From Zoroaster sp. YZ-2022 (lineage: Eukaryota > Echinodermata > Asteroidea > Forcipulatida > Zoroasteridae): 64,000 nucleotides of DNA. The notes below the pieces were generated by a model, which made no database searches, had not been told where the DNA came from, and saw only the letters and a list, made by a program, of their open reading frames with translations. Of this stretch, positions 9,752-21,082 are shown in pieces. The position numbers and the translations under genes were made by a program. The stretch is from NCBI GenBank assembly GCA_029582265.1, contig CM055816.1:4370698-4434697 (forward strand), written 5' to 3'. How positions within the stretch are numbered: position 1 is the first letter of the stretch; every line of letters starts with the position of its first letter.

Positions 9752-11185
9752 AGTCGCATGGTTTAAACATGGAGGAAATACATGGAGTTCGAACGGCCCG
9801 CCGAACCCCCGTAAGCCAATTAGCAAGCTGGCTCACCCTGTGGAAAAGGCATGGGAGACCTCCTGCTGCGCGACAGTTTTACGAGCGCGATAAGGTCCTG
9901 TGTGCACAGCGTCGGCTGCCGAAAATTTCCCCTACTGGAGCAAAGAATAGTTCGCGCACGCAAGAGTGTTGAGAAGCTCCTCCGAACAGACAAACACAAA
10001 CGCATGCGCAGTACCCCTGTAGATGCATTCAGCTGTGCACTCTTTGTTTCGTCCGATGCGTCTAGAAATTCTCAATCTTCTCGAGTTTTTCCCATTAAAA
10101 TCCGACTTTCCGAAGGTAAGATATGGAATCTTCTATCAGACAAAGGACTGGTAATTAAGAAGAAATATCAAATCATGTTTTTATGATTTTAGTGGTTTTC
10201 CAGTGATCGGCAGTGCTCGAAAAGTTGAGGTTTGTCAAGTTTAGAGATTTCCACGTCCATTCGTGTATGTGTTTAAGCTATCCAGAGCGTCCCAGAATTT
10301 TTGTGGACGATTTAAAAATGCACTTTGAAAACAAAATCGTGATTTCTTTTCAGCTGGATTTGCCACAGGAAATGTTTTTAAATCGTCTTTCAGGAATCAA
10401 TTATTGAATAAAATTGAAATATCATAATAAAATAGGGGTAGTTTTAATTGTATTACAGGCCTAGTTGATTCGGGAAAATAAGGTTTACACTACAGTTTTG
10501 GTAAATAATTTTTAGTCAACCAAAAAACCAAAAGTAAATCTAGGCCCTATATAAATTTTATAAATAAATGGAAACAAAATAGATTTGGGTTGTCATCTAT
10601 ATTTTTGTTCAAGTTTTTTTTAGGAATTAGGGGCTACTTTTTCACATGACAAGGTTAATTTCTATTTTGTATCCACTGACTGTTACTGTTGTTAATTCTT
10701 TTACATGACTAGGCCCTACAATGTTAAAAAGCATTACATACAAATAAATAATAATTAATATATCAATGTACATGGTGGCCTGGTGAAATTTCATGACAAG
10801 CTTACATTCTGGGAGGTTGTTTTGTCGAGCATTATTACCACTTATATATTTTTTTGCATCCCTGGATGTGCCTTCATCCATCATAATGCATCCTTTGTTC
10901 GTTTTCTTTGAATACATGTGCTGTGTAATATTGACCAATTTTTGAACATGTCTATTTGTAATTTTGAAGTTTAGAAAACATCCATGATGAATGAGAATTT
11001 TAGATCATAATTATTGTTGATCAAGTTTTAGCTGATTGTTTAAGCTGATATTCAAAATTACACAAAGAGTAATAAAAAAAACATTGTTTATGTCAACAGA
11101 CGAATGGTTGCAAGATGCAGCATCATGCTGACTGCCTTAGAGGTATTTGCAGATTATGTGGGGAGGACAGGGCTATCGAGGAAGG
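9752..11185. other. TOMM70 intron 1 stretch without a supported gene
   Basis: ORFs of 60-110 codons occur (9712-9972, 9851-10186, 10642-10938) but none shows recognisable homology or splice support. This may be the 5' portion of the P-element-like unit that follows, but that is not demonstrated. Confidence 0.4.
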
Positions 11186-11186
11186 A

Positions 11187-12005
11187 TATCGTCGACCTTC
11201 TTCAAGGAATGGGATGCTGAAGTTCAGGCACAAGATGTGGACAATGCTGCAAAGAAGAAGATGCTTCTGAGCAGAGAAACCTTGGAAGGCATCAATATCA
11301 CAGGTATGTAATAATTGCATCGGGAATAAATAATATTTTGGTTTTTCCCACCCGAGTATCTTGTGGATTTGTTTCCGCAGTTCTCGGGGAAGTACTGAGG
11401 ATACAGTGCTTATCACATATCGGTGTAAGGGTAAAACTAAAACATCACAGGTATTCATTGTTTTTATTAACGACTGAGTCGGTTTTTGTTCACAATTATA
11501 TTTCAGAATAATCTGTCAGTTCTTCAAAAATTTTAAAACTTTTTAATACAAAAAACATACTCATCCATTCAAAATTGTCATAGCAAACATGCTTAAGGTT
11601 TAAGGTAATTTCACTTTAGGCATAAAATCCCACGTTGTTATTCACTTAATCTACCTAAATACATGTACAGGCAAAAATACATGTAATGAAATTTTTTCAA
11701 TTCCTTCCTAAATTTTAGTGCACTCGTTCGTTGAATTGGCAAAGGTTTTACTTCATCTTCCTGGTGTGACCTATCTACTCAGCGAGAAGTTCAACCAGGA
11801 CCCCTTGGAGGAATACTTCAGCAAGCAGAGAGGTGCAGGGGGTTGCAATGAAAACCCAACAGTCGAACAGTTTGGCCACAACATGCTCGCCTTTCAGGTA
11901 GCTTCTAATTGTGTCAAGTCATCCAAACGAGGCAATTGTAGATTGCAGGACAGACAGGGAGATGATTCTACTCTTGATGATACACCTCTACCTCGTCGAA
12001 AATAA
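11187..12005 (+). pseudogene. P-element/THAP9-like transposase C-terminal fragment, two exons
   Basis: Exon A (about 11187-11311) encodes FFKEWDAEVQ, then KKKMLLSRETLEGINIT, followed by a GGTATGTAA donor. Exon B (11719-12005, acceptor TTTTAG) encodes SFVELAKVLLHLPGV, then LLSEKFNQDPLEEYFSKQRG, then CNENPTVEQFGHN, and stops at 12003-12005. The motif order MLLSxET - SFVEL - LLSEKxxQDPLEEYFxKQRGxGG - NPTVxQF is typical of the C-terminal half of P-element-like and related transposase genes common in marine invertebrates. The DNA-binding and RNase H-like catalytic parts are not seen upstream, so this is probably a truncated copy. It lies opposite in strand to its host gene. Confidence 0.65.
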
Positions 12006-12856
12006 AGAGCGTCTTTTTATACTTGGTTCAGATGCACTCACAGGTGTAGTCATAAAATTTGAGTACATGTAATCAGTGTAGAATCCTGATACTATAAATG
12101 TGTATCTAGTGTGCATGTACAATTAACTGGGTTTTTCTTTGAAAAAAGAAAACAGATTTCAGACAGAAGTAAATAACATCAATTGATAGTCGTTTATATA
12201 TTTAAATTTCTTTTATTTCACATGGTTAGAAAATGTTGTACTTGCACACTACTTTTGCATTTTAAGTTATGTGTGCAGCTCAACCAATGATGAAAACAAT
12301 AATGGACTTCATAATGTATCATTACAGCACATTTTCAAAACAATTTAAACCGTAAAAAAAAATAAAAGTTAAAGATGCATCGTCCAATTTCGGATAATAT
12401 GATTAAACAATAAATGTTCACAAGTGGACGAATTTAGAAAGGTTACATGTTTGTGTATCGAAAAATATACAAAATTAAAATACTGTAAGATACACAAACT
12501 TGTTTTAAACGGGATTAATCTTACTGATTGCCAATTAGAAGTGTTTGCAAGCTAATGAATATTTATAACTCTTGTGACACTAGTCTTTTCGTACATATAG
12601 AGCATAGCTTGTAAAAAAGTAAAACAAATTCAGATGCTGGACGGCAACAACATGCAAATTATAAGATGTCATAAATTTAAGGATTAAAAAGCTGACCTAG
12701 CCTTTTGATGTTTTTTGTGAATTTGATTTAAAAAAAAACAATTTTTTTTACTCAGTAATTTTGGGCAGTGTATCGACCTGATACGCTAGCTTGTGCATGG
12801 GGAGAACCCTGAATGTACATGGAATATGAAAATGGCTTGAACTTTAAAGTAATTTA
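12006..12856. other. AT-rich spacer between two convergent transposon-type genes
   Basis: No ORF or RNA gene is supported. The stretch contains A/T runs and the 3' flanks of both convergent genes. Confidence 0.4.
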
Positions 12857-13889
12857 TTACTTTTGTAGATCCTTACGAAGTGCCTTTGCAGCTTTTTTGG
12901 AAACATTTCCACCCGTTGCTTTCTTTAGATTTAAGTACACATTTACAAAGGCTTTAGTTCTAATTTTGACCCACTTCTTTAAAATCATATCGAGCAGTTT
13001 TGTTGAATTAGTTCCTGTTATTTTGCCTTGGGTCAAAGTGCACCAGTAGTTTTGAACTCTCGTATTTGAAAGGAGCCTATCAATTAAAATACTTTGTATA
13101 TTTACTCCAGGGAACTTATCTAGATTGTCTGTGGTTAAAAAGGCCCTTGTCACACTTTCCATACTACGAAAAAGTAGATATACACTATCCGACACATGAA
13201 ACAACCCCCCTCTGTTTTGAATGTCAATCCATTGGTTGGTATATTCTAAAAAGGTCTTGGCAGTATTAGAGGTACACACTTGCCATGTTCTCAAAAATTT
13301 ACAATAAGCAACAGCTGTTATGTTTGTAAGTTTCTGATATCGTTTGTTTAAAGAGTATGGAATATACCCTGCCACATACCGGATTACCTGTTCTTCATCT
13401 TTAGATATAGCTTTTATTTCCGATATTTCGTTTTTCTCTGGCATGTCCGTGGTATTTCTATCATTCATAATTAGATGTAAAACAGACTGTAATAAATATT
13501 GATATACCATAAGTACATGCTGGCCATTGTCGTTGAAGTTTGAAGATGTAAGAAATTCATTCCATTTGTCTTGACTGCTAAGTTTATATTTATGAAATGC
13601 TCTCCATACCATTTCATTTCCTTCTGGCCTAAGGTTTTTGGAGTCGCCTGCAGTAACTATAAGCCAAAGGGCACTTACTGTCGCAATACAAAAGTCAGTA
13701 AACTGTTCTGCATCACCACCCTCACTTAAAATGATCAGTCTCGTGACCAATGTCATCATGCTGATTGCGAGAGGGTAGCTGCCTAGAAGTATTGGGTGCT
13801 CTTTCATCAGACCAAAACTCTGTTTGAAGTATCCTGTTGCTCTCTGGCAGGCATCCTCCTTGGTGAATTTGGCTTCAGGACGTTTTATT
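12857..13889 (-). CDS. uncharacterised transposon-associated protein, last exon
   Basis: An open frame on the minus strand runs from a splice acceptor (TTTCAG, about 13890) to a stop at 12857. It includes IKRPEAKFTKEDACQRATGY before the first Met (13807) and then 316 residues. There is a DEEQVIRYVAGYIPYSLNKR segment near the middle and a lysine-rich C-terminus (KKAAKALRKDLQK). An intact 1-kb exon without stops argues for real coding sequence. The YVAGYIPxSLxKRY-like motif recalls the YxAGYxxRKL-type motif in the C-terminal regions of some hAT and P-like transposases, but the family is not established. Upstream exons would have to lie in 13.9-14.4 kb, before TOMM70 exon 1; none is evident, so the gene may be 5'-truncated. 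It is in the same orientation as TOMM70 and could also be read as an intronic gene. Confidence 0.5.
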
Positions 13890-14388
13890 GCTGAAACAAA
13901 GAAAGCGAGAGAAATAAATTAAAATAGTTATGACTGCATTAAACCTCTGAAAATGGCAAAGAAAAGTGGACAATCTTTGGTGTGTACATTGTAAATGTAA
14001 TGGTCAATTGCAGATTCAAAATCTTTGTGAGAGAACTAAAAGGATGTATGACGCAAAAATAATAGGTCAGTGGTCACATCATGGTGATATTACCGACTTG
14101 AAATAAATTAATAGGCAGTGAAATAATAAGGCCAAGCAGTAAAAAAATGTTGCATGTGTATGAATGATTATTTTACTGATTTATAAAATACATGTACTGA
14201 ATAAGATACATGTAGGCCACAATTTCAATAGTCTTCATTAATAAAATGCTTAGGGTCACTATCGAGGAACAAGTTTTACTCATGTACCTGTCTTGTTGGT
14301 TTTCTTTGTTGTGGCCGTCTTCTTGGCTGCTTTCTGGGGCGTTAAGTGATAGGACTAGGCCTATATATAAAATTAACGAAGCATTTAC

Positions 14389-14616
14389 CCTGTCGTCAGT
14401 TCCTCCATCGTCTTCACCCGCTGCATTGTTACTTTTTACTTTTGCCCCTACACTGCCTACTATCTCCTCGCTAAATCTGTCAGGTTTTCTCCTGTGATAG
14501 AAGTAAGCTCCAACAGCTGCACCAATTGTCAGTGGAGCCCCGATAGCCAACGCAAGTTGCCATGATTTAGGCCAAGAACTACCGACCTCGGCGCTCGGCT
14601 TGCCACTGTCGGCCAT
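14389..14616 (-). CDS. TOMM70: TOMM70 exon 1 (start codon and membrane anchor)
   Basis: Encodes about 76 residues starting MADSGKPSAEVGSSWPKSWQ, then a hydrophobic segment (LALAIGAPLTIGAAVGAYFY, about residues 20-40), then basic HRRKPDRF and an acidic linker ending DDGGTDDR. This is the N-terminal signal-anchor layout of TOM70, whose WQLALAxGAPL motif is shared by animals. The anchor places the TPR domains on the cytosolic face of the mitochondrial outer membrane. The donor is AGG/GTAAAT at 14389/14388, phase 0, joining to exon 2. The Met at 14616 has a good context (AAGATGG) and is preferred over the in-frame Met at 14631. Intron 1 is about 8 kb and full of transposons. Confidence 0.9.
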
Positions 14617-15350
14617 CTTGAAACCTTGCACGTTAAGTCAACCTCGTTCACAGCATGCACGTGTGTGTACGTGTGTTGTCGAGCAAAATGTTTGTGTTAA
14701 ATTGGTAACATGATTGTATGGATATAATAAGGTTGTGTATGTGACGCACATCAATGAGGACGAGGTTGAGGAGCTGATTATTAATTTCACGTGGTTTGAT
14801 ACCGGTATTCAATATGCATGAAGATTATTAAAATACCATCGATTGGAATCGATTCTCACTCCTTCATGACACGCAAACCTGAACCAAACTTATAAATGAT
14901 GCAATGTTCGAATCCAGGAGGCGTATTTTTTTTTGCAGGACAAACATGGCCAATTTCTATGAAATTCCCAATTTTATAAACTTGTTTTTTTCAAAAATTG
15001 CCCACGTTCGTCCTGGGAAAAAAACGCATCCATGAGGAGTGGGGGAGGGGGCAGGGGGGGGGAGGGAACATTAAATTTCTTCCCATTTGTGTGTAGACTA
15101 CATAAACGTGTTTAGGAATAGGAATGTGTCATGTGCCATCCTCTGTACATGTTACCAAAGAGAAAAGATCCTCTATGATGTTACACGTGCTTAGCTTTTT
15201 GACACCTGTTCATATATGATATTTAGCATTCAAACACACATCACAGAAAAGCACAATCGTGTTTTAGGCTCAACATGTGAATACAATCTAAGTGTTTATT
15301 AGAAATGTTGTTAAATTCTAAACACCATTGTTACATTGTTACATTGGAGC
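14617..15350. promoter_or_regulatory. upstream flank of TOMM70, presumed promoter region
   Basis: No TATA box is obvious at a suitable distance from the ATG. A palindromic ATCGATTGGAATCGAT lies at 14837-14852, and a G-rich run (GGGGGAGGGGGCAGGGGGG) near 15042-15065. Assignment as promoter rests only on position. Confidence 0.25.
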
Positions 15351-15612
15351 GTCGTGGCCGAGCGGTCTAGCGCGCCGAACTCAAGTTCTGGTGTTGCCAG
15401 CAGCAGCGTGTGGGTTCGAGGCCCGGTCGTGACACTTGTGTCCTTGAGCAAGGTACTTAACCATAATTGCTTCGTCCTTCGGATGGGACGTAAAGCCGTA
15501 GGTCCCGTGTGTTGTGTAATGCACGTAAAAGAATGCGCCTTGAGCACCACTTAGTTGGTGGATACGTGCGCTATATAAGTCCACACATTATTATTATTAT
15601 TATTATTATTGT
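15351..15612 (+). mobile_element. tRNA-derived SINE, full length
   Basis: The 5' head is tRNA-like, with an A box (TGGCCGAGCGG) at 15356-15366 and a B box (GGTTCGAGGCC) at 15413-15423, resembling a Leu/Ser-type tRNA. A body follows with TCCTTGAGCAAGGTACTTAA and TCCTTCGGATGGGACGTAAA, resembling conserved central domains of metazoan SINE superfamilies; the exact class is not verified. The tail GCGCCTTGAGC ... GGTGGATACGTGCGC ends in (ATT)n at 15586-15612. A second copy is at 49674-50060, and the tail is shared with the LINE at 37800-39943. Confidence 0.88.
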
Positions 15613-16384
15613 ATGTGTATGCAGACCGACCCTCATTCTAGTCTCGTGCATGCTAGATCCGTCCGGTCCGAAACAGGCCGGAACTCATGGATGGAGAATG
15701 ATGACCACTGGCGCCTCAGGGACGGGGAAAGATTTCCAAAGTTTCCCCTCCCCCCCCCAAAAAAAAAAAACCAGAATAATACAAATAACAAATAAATAAA
15801 TGAATCGTCGTTGGTGCGTTGGGAAGTTAAAAACTTACTCACACAACTGCATCGTGAGCTACAATAATTTGCAACTTTTTTCCTGAAAACGCTGATATTG
15901 CATTAGAGAATCCAATAATAATTATTATTGTTGTTGGTTTATTTCAATGAAAAAACATGGCGGCCGTAGAGTCGAATTGCGTTAGGCCTACAAAGTTAAG
16001 ACAACATAAATATTTAAAAACCACTGTAGAAAATAAATAATATAATAAATAAATAAATTCTTTACAAGTTAAATTCTTTTAAACTAATTATAATTAAAAT
16101 TAAAATTTACAAATTAAATAAATTCTCCAGCATCCCCCGGAAACATTGGTTCCCCAGTGATCCGCCCGTTGATCGATTCTGTCCCTCAAGATACACAGTG
16201 TGATCGCTAAAGAAGGTCACATGGTTTAAAGGGGGCACTGCCAAGAAGGGCCCTATACCCTTTTTGACCCCCTAACTCCCCTATTATGCCAACTTAATGC
16301 TCTAGCCAGGTATTGCCACCTGCCTCTTTTAGGCCAAAACAAGTCTCTGGTATGGTGTTCTAAAACGGCCACATGCACATTGCA
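15613..16384. other. intergenic, no gene seen
   Basis: Contains a C8-A11 run near 15750-15770 and AT-rich sequence. No ORF with recognisable content. Confidence 0.4.
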
Positions 16385-16399
16385 AGAAGAGTGTGTAAG

Positions 16400-16525
16400 C
16401 GTCGCATTAGGATTCACGCGTCGCACTAGAAGTGTTGTCTCGTCGCACTAGAAGTGTTGTCGCGTCGCACTAGAAGTGTTGTCGCGTCGCACTAGAAGTG
16501 TTGTCGCGTCGCACTAGAAGTGTTC
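16400..16525. repeat. 22-bp tandem repeat
   Basis: About five units of GTCGCACTAGAAGTGTTGTC plus GC, with the first and last copies degenerate. Confidence 0.9.
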
Positions 16526-16723
16526 ACCATTGCAGTTTTTTCTCGTATGAAGAGCCGTATGGCGTGACTAGTGACTAATTAATATATAAGACTAAAATAA
16601 ATGTAAATCCATATAACTAGAAAAACCAATTATACAAAAGCGGCAACCAGACTGGTTGGCAGCTAGCATGCATACGGTACTAAACATGAATTTTGGGATT
16701 TATATTCCTTTAAGTGTTAATAA

Positions 16724-16844
16724 GTACACTGGAAAAATACGGTGTTAAAATATACACCAGTGGTGTAACATCACTGGTGTTAAAATATACACCAGTGGTG
16801 TAACACCACTGGTGTTATTTAACACCGCATATTTTGCAGTGTAC
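16724..16844. mobile_element. 121-bp fold-back element
   Basis: The ends GTACACTGGAAAAATACGGT and ACCGCATATTTTGCAGTGTAC are inverted copies. The interior is made of alternating ACACCAGTGGTGT / ACACCACTGGTGT palindromes, so nearly the whole element can fold into a hairpin. The size and ends are those of a MITE. Confidence 0.8.
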
Positions 16845-16849
16845 CTGGT

Positions 16850-18500
16850 TGGTACTTTGCTTTGTTTGCTTTGTTTAAAATGTTGATGTTTTATGTGTAA
16901 CGATGACTTGAACTTATTCGTCACTATGTACAAAATCAAATGCCGCGTGGTCGCCTATTCGTCACTTCAACGCACGCACAGCGTATATACCTATACTTTC
17001 TTATTCGTCACTTTGTAAAAAACAGAAATGTCGCTGGCGCTTATTCGCCACCCATGTACGTACTCTGTAAGGCCGATATTACCACAAACGAATGCACTTC
17101 CAAACGAAAAGATGTAAATACCTTAGTTCCATGGTTTTTATTTGTGTTACATTGCAAAACAAACTAAAAATTTGATGTTTTTTACGCTGATCAGTCTGTC
17201 CGTGGTTATAGCTGGTACCAGCGAAGGGAAACAAATCTGTTATGTAAGATGACCCCATAGGGATAAGCAGATTATTGTTCGTTACTTTAAAAAAAATGAC
17301 ATAGGAATAAAAATGATATTGGACAGCGAAACAAAAGCAGAAGTTTCGAAAAATATAGGCCTTAGTGACTTTCTCAACTCACAACAAAAATCCTGGAAAA
17401 ACTCACTGAAATTTGCCAAGGCCGCGTTGGAATTGATTGCCCATTAACGAAAACGAAAATAACGAACTTCTACAAAATCCTTTGTGCATCGATGATTGTT
17501 AATTTGATTGCATCAATCACGAAAAGATGCGAAACATTAAATTTCAGAATGACATAGTTGAAGTCATGATTGCCGAAAAACGAATTAGAACTATAACTAC
17601 TTGCGGTATATGAACGAAATAATTATTGTTTTGAAATCAATTAAATTAAACGCAACAGTATATAAAAGGAATGGATCACTAAAACGGCGTGAAATTGAAT
17701 ATTCTTGAATGACAAATTAACAAAAAGGTTTTGACATTGGACGGGAAAACCTATATTATTCCCAGACACGATGTCTCTGACAGGTATACAGTCTGCCCTC
17801 TATCGTCGTTATTGTTTGATCAGTTATTGGTGGATTCAGTGTGGGAGAAAGAACACACGTAATAGCGTATAAATCTACTCGTATGACGATGAAAATGATG
17901 AATTGCACCCTTTGCACATCAATTTATCATGTTATTTGTTTGCCCCCTTGTTTGGCAGTGTAACCCCGCCCCTTTATCGACACCCAGGATCCACCCCTGT
18001 ATTACATTATCGTTTTACACCATCAGAACAATAATTGCCCATTGTATATTGCTTGTTCCTCGCACACGTCTATCATAGTCACGTTCCATATATCTACAGG
18101 CGGTATCATTATGATTGGAACCATCACGTCGTAAGGAACCTGTCTACTCGTTCAGTTGTACATGTGCCTCATTCTGATTCTCATAGACTTGTGTATAGGA
18201 AAGCAAAGATGGCTGCGGTTTATTAATTAAAAGTCTATTACACCTATAGGATAAGGCCCATCATATCAGTTAATGACATAGTCCTTAAATTAATAAAGCT
18301 GGCGACTATATTTAACCCCAATGTCAATAACCTTAGTTTTAGGAACAGAGGCCTGCCACATACATATATAAATCTTGTGGTGTTTTACCGATCTAATTTA
18401 ACACTGTCTGATCACCTCACAGGCCTTGAATTTCGTCCTCCTAGGAGCATAGGCAATTCCCATCAAAATGGACAGTATGAGGATAGTATAGTTGACAGCA
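16850..18500. other. intergenic, no gene supported
   Basis: Several ORFs of 60-75 codons occur but show no homology or splice structure. The sequence is AT-rich with no tandem repeats. Confidence 0.4.
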
Positions 18501-18685
18501 ATATTGAACATGGAGCAAATAGAGTTGGGCAATTTATTTGTATAACGTTGAAACACGAAGGACCCTAACTAAAGAAGATATGTTATTTAATATACAAGTA
18601 AATTATTATGAAAAATTATAATGAAGACACACAACACAGAGTAGACCTAAAATAAGTTTTGTTCAATTTAATATTTTTGTCTTAA

Positions 18686-19791
18686 ACCCTTTGAGTCCCA
18701 TTGTCTTTGTACACAATTACCCTCATTATCCCACATACTTTCTTTAAAAACACAACAATTTGTATGTTTATGTTTGAAAAATCATTAAAAAAATGCCCTT
18801 CTTTATTTTCCAACAATATATGGACACATTATTTACCAAATGATTGTCAATAATTTCCTGACCTTTTTTTGACCTCAGTGACCTTGATGACTTCCTGTTA
18901 AACCGGAAGTTGTACAATATAATAAGTTTCTGTCTATTTTATTGTTGTTTTTTTATTCTGGGATGACCTAAAAAGGAATATATACATATACATTAAAAAA
19001 ATAATAAATGGCTTGACTGGAAAATGAAGATCACAAAATGCCTCAATGTACATAACTAGAATGATTATAAGCATTAGCCTTCATAAACATGAACAACAAA
19101 CTTTACATCTATGGTGGTGAAAGTTTGTTTACTTTTGCTTTGATTACAACTGTACTTTTATCGGCACGTCTTCGTGATTTTTGTTTGATAAGATTCCTCC
19201 CAAATGTTTATTTGTTTTTAATTTTTATAATTTCCAAAGGTAACTGCACTCAGTAGGAGTAGAGGATGTAAATCATTGGGAATGAGTGCATTCTTTACAC
19301 AAATGTAAACGTTAACGTTACGTTACATGCATCATCAGTACAGACATGAAAAATCGTAAAATATCATGATAAAAAATTATAATTTCTTCAAATCAATAAT
19401 TTATCTACACTCCTGAGTAATCAATTTTATCTTTGCGAAACCTACATGTGTCAGAAAAGGACAACACCGAAGAGAAAAACGTCAAATTCTGGAAGGAAAT
19501 CTCAGCGCGCGTAGGGCATTCCGTCATTCGGCTGACGAGGCATCCATCTTGCACACAAAACCGCCTGAAAGTCTCGGATGCTAGCGGCAAACAATCTCAA
19601 CAAATAATTATATCAAAAGAGGGCGCAATTCATCAGGTCCATACAGCTGTATTTTTTATTTCATAGCGCTTATGGTACCAGCGCAGTGGACGCAAAAGTA
19701 CAGCGACTGCGCAACCCGGGATATCCCGGGAGCGGGACCCTGAGGAAGGTGTAACGTGACCCGGGATATCCCGGGTGCGGGACTGAAAGGG
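18686..19791. mobile_element. TTAA-flanked 1.1-kb element, piggyBac-like
   Basis: Flanked by TTAA at 18682-18685 and 19792-19795. The ends ACCCTTTGAGTCCC and GGGACTGAAAGGG form a 13-bp inverted repeat with one central mismatch. The empty site is preserved in the paralogous block at 31210-31213 (minus-strand reading TTTTTGTCTTAAAGGTA). There is no transposase. Two CCCGGGATATCCCGGG palindromes sit close to the right end. Confidence 0.88.
19715..19776. other. paired perfect palindromes CCCGGGATATCCCGGG
   Basis: A 16-bp perfect palindrome at 19715-19730 and an 18-bp one (the same core with A...T added) at 19759-19776, 44 bp apart, inside the right end of the TTAA element. Confidence 0.9.
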
Positions 19792-20639
19792 TTAAAGGTA
19801 TATAGAACTGATATTTAAAAAAATTAAAAATACCTATGAATGTTAATGTACAACTTAGTTGGTATAAAGATGATGATGGTATCAATCTTCACAATAAACT
19901 ATTTAGTCTGAGGAACTGCCATTAGGAATGTATTAAACAAAATTAAAATAAAAATGATTCCAAGAGAAGCAGTTTTGCTAACATTTTACAAATATTGTTA
20001 TTCCATCCCTTCAACATTGCATATAATGAATCTGTCCTAAACTTTCATACCCGGGCCTGAGAAAAGTAAAAATGTGACAAATGAATGCCAATTGAAAAAA
20101 AAAAAATCTTGATCAATCGCTTGTGACTGGTTCTTTTGAAATTGAATGAACTTAACGACACTGTCAATTGGAACTTACTTATTTTATCAATGAGTTGGGT
20201 TAAATAACGATAGAATGCTCAACTTATGAATTTAAATGTATATTTTTGCTGATTGAATGATGACGTAAAGGAGCATTCATTTTCATATCATATTTAATGA
20301 GTCGCGTATTAAATTGAATGCATTTTTTTAAATCATCTGAAAAACCTGTAATATCATGATCCATCCTCTCGCTGAGTCATTTGTAATGTACTCTATATGA
20401 TTAACATTCATTTCATTTAGGATTTTCATATATTTACTTTAATTCATTTACTTCACAATGTATTTCCAAAGAATTTGCATTTAGTAAAATTAATTATTGT
20501 GCTTACAAATGAAGAAGGGCAATAAAGTTGTTCTTCAAATGTTTATTAATAAAGGTCTCCAGTTTCTGGTTATAGGTCGGCTTCAAAATCGGTGCGGTGA
20601 CATACTAAGAGAAGCCTCACAAATCAGGCAAATCTATGG

Positions 20640-21082
20640 TTACATATCGTTTCAAATTGAACACCGGCGTTTTCTCAGCCTGCCAGCGAGGCAAGCGTCA
20701 GTCCGGGCACCGGGGAACCCCGGAGACCTCGCTCGGCTTCGCTGAAGCCGTTTACGTACACTGGCTACAGTGTGTGAAACTACCACACTGTGTATGGATG
20801 TATGTGTGATGAATGGTTTGGGAAGCCTCCTTTTAATTATTGAACTATCCAAACTTCCCCTTGTGGAAAATGTATTAAATTTGTTGATTTCGTATCCCTC
20901 TTAATAATTTTGTTTTTCCATTAATAAATTAAATTGTAACTAATTTCTTGTTGAAATAAAAGTTGATCTCATTATGTAATTGGAAAGACGTTGTTTCTGC
21001 AAATGTATTTCTTGATCTGGTGCTGATGGTTATCATACATATAGTTAACAAGTAACTTGTTCTTTATTTCAAATTGAATAGA
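20640..21082. repeat. dispersed ~440-bp repeat, copy 1
   Basis: Near-identical to 28858-29290. It begins and ends with TTTCAAATTGAA and contains hairpin-prone stretches (CGGCTTCGCTGAAGCCG; CTACAGTGTG ... CACACTGTG). No coding sequence. Confidence 0.85.

Larger units (their letters stand above)
18510..20190. repeat. dispersed block, partner of 30750-31370, interior inverted
   Basis: The left flank 18510-18598 and right flank 20108-20190 match 30752-30841 and 31288-31370 in the same orientation. The interior 18599-20107 (minus the TTAA element at 18686-19791) matches 30842-31287 in the opposite orientation. The breakpoints lie at CAAG on the left and CTTG on the right. Confidence 0.8.

Noticed and set aside
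10642..10938. 98-codon minus-strand ORF in TOMM70 intron 1
   Set aside because: No homology recognised; the second half is low-complexity hydrophobic AT-rich translation.
11120..11240. Alternative frame with CRLCGED (CxxC-type finger) upstream of the transposase exon
   Set aside because: It overlaps, in another frame, the better supported FFKEWDAEV reading, which splices cleanly into SFVEL; it ends in a stop.
14246..14497. Plus-strand ORF opposite TOMM70 exon 1
   Set aside because: Antisense shadow of the conserved exon.
15351..15440. Functional tRNA gene
   Set aside because: A and B boxes are present, but the cloverleaf is not complete and the sequence continues into a SINE body and tail; a second copy shares that body.
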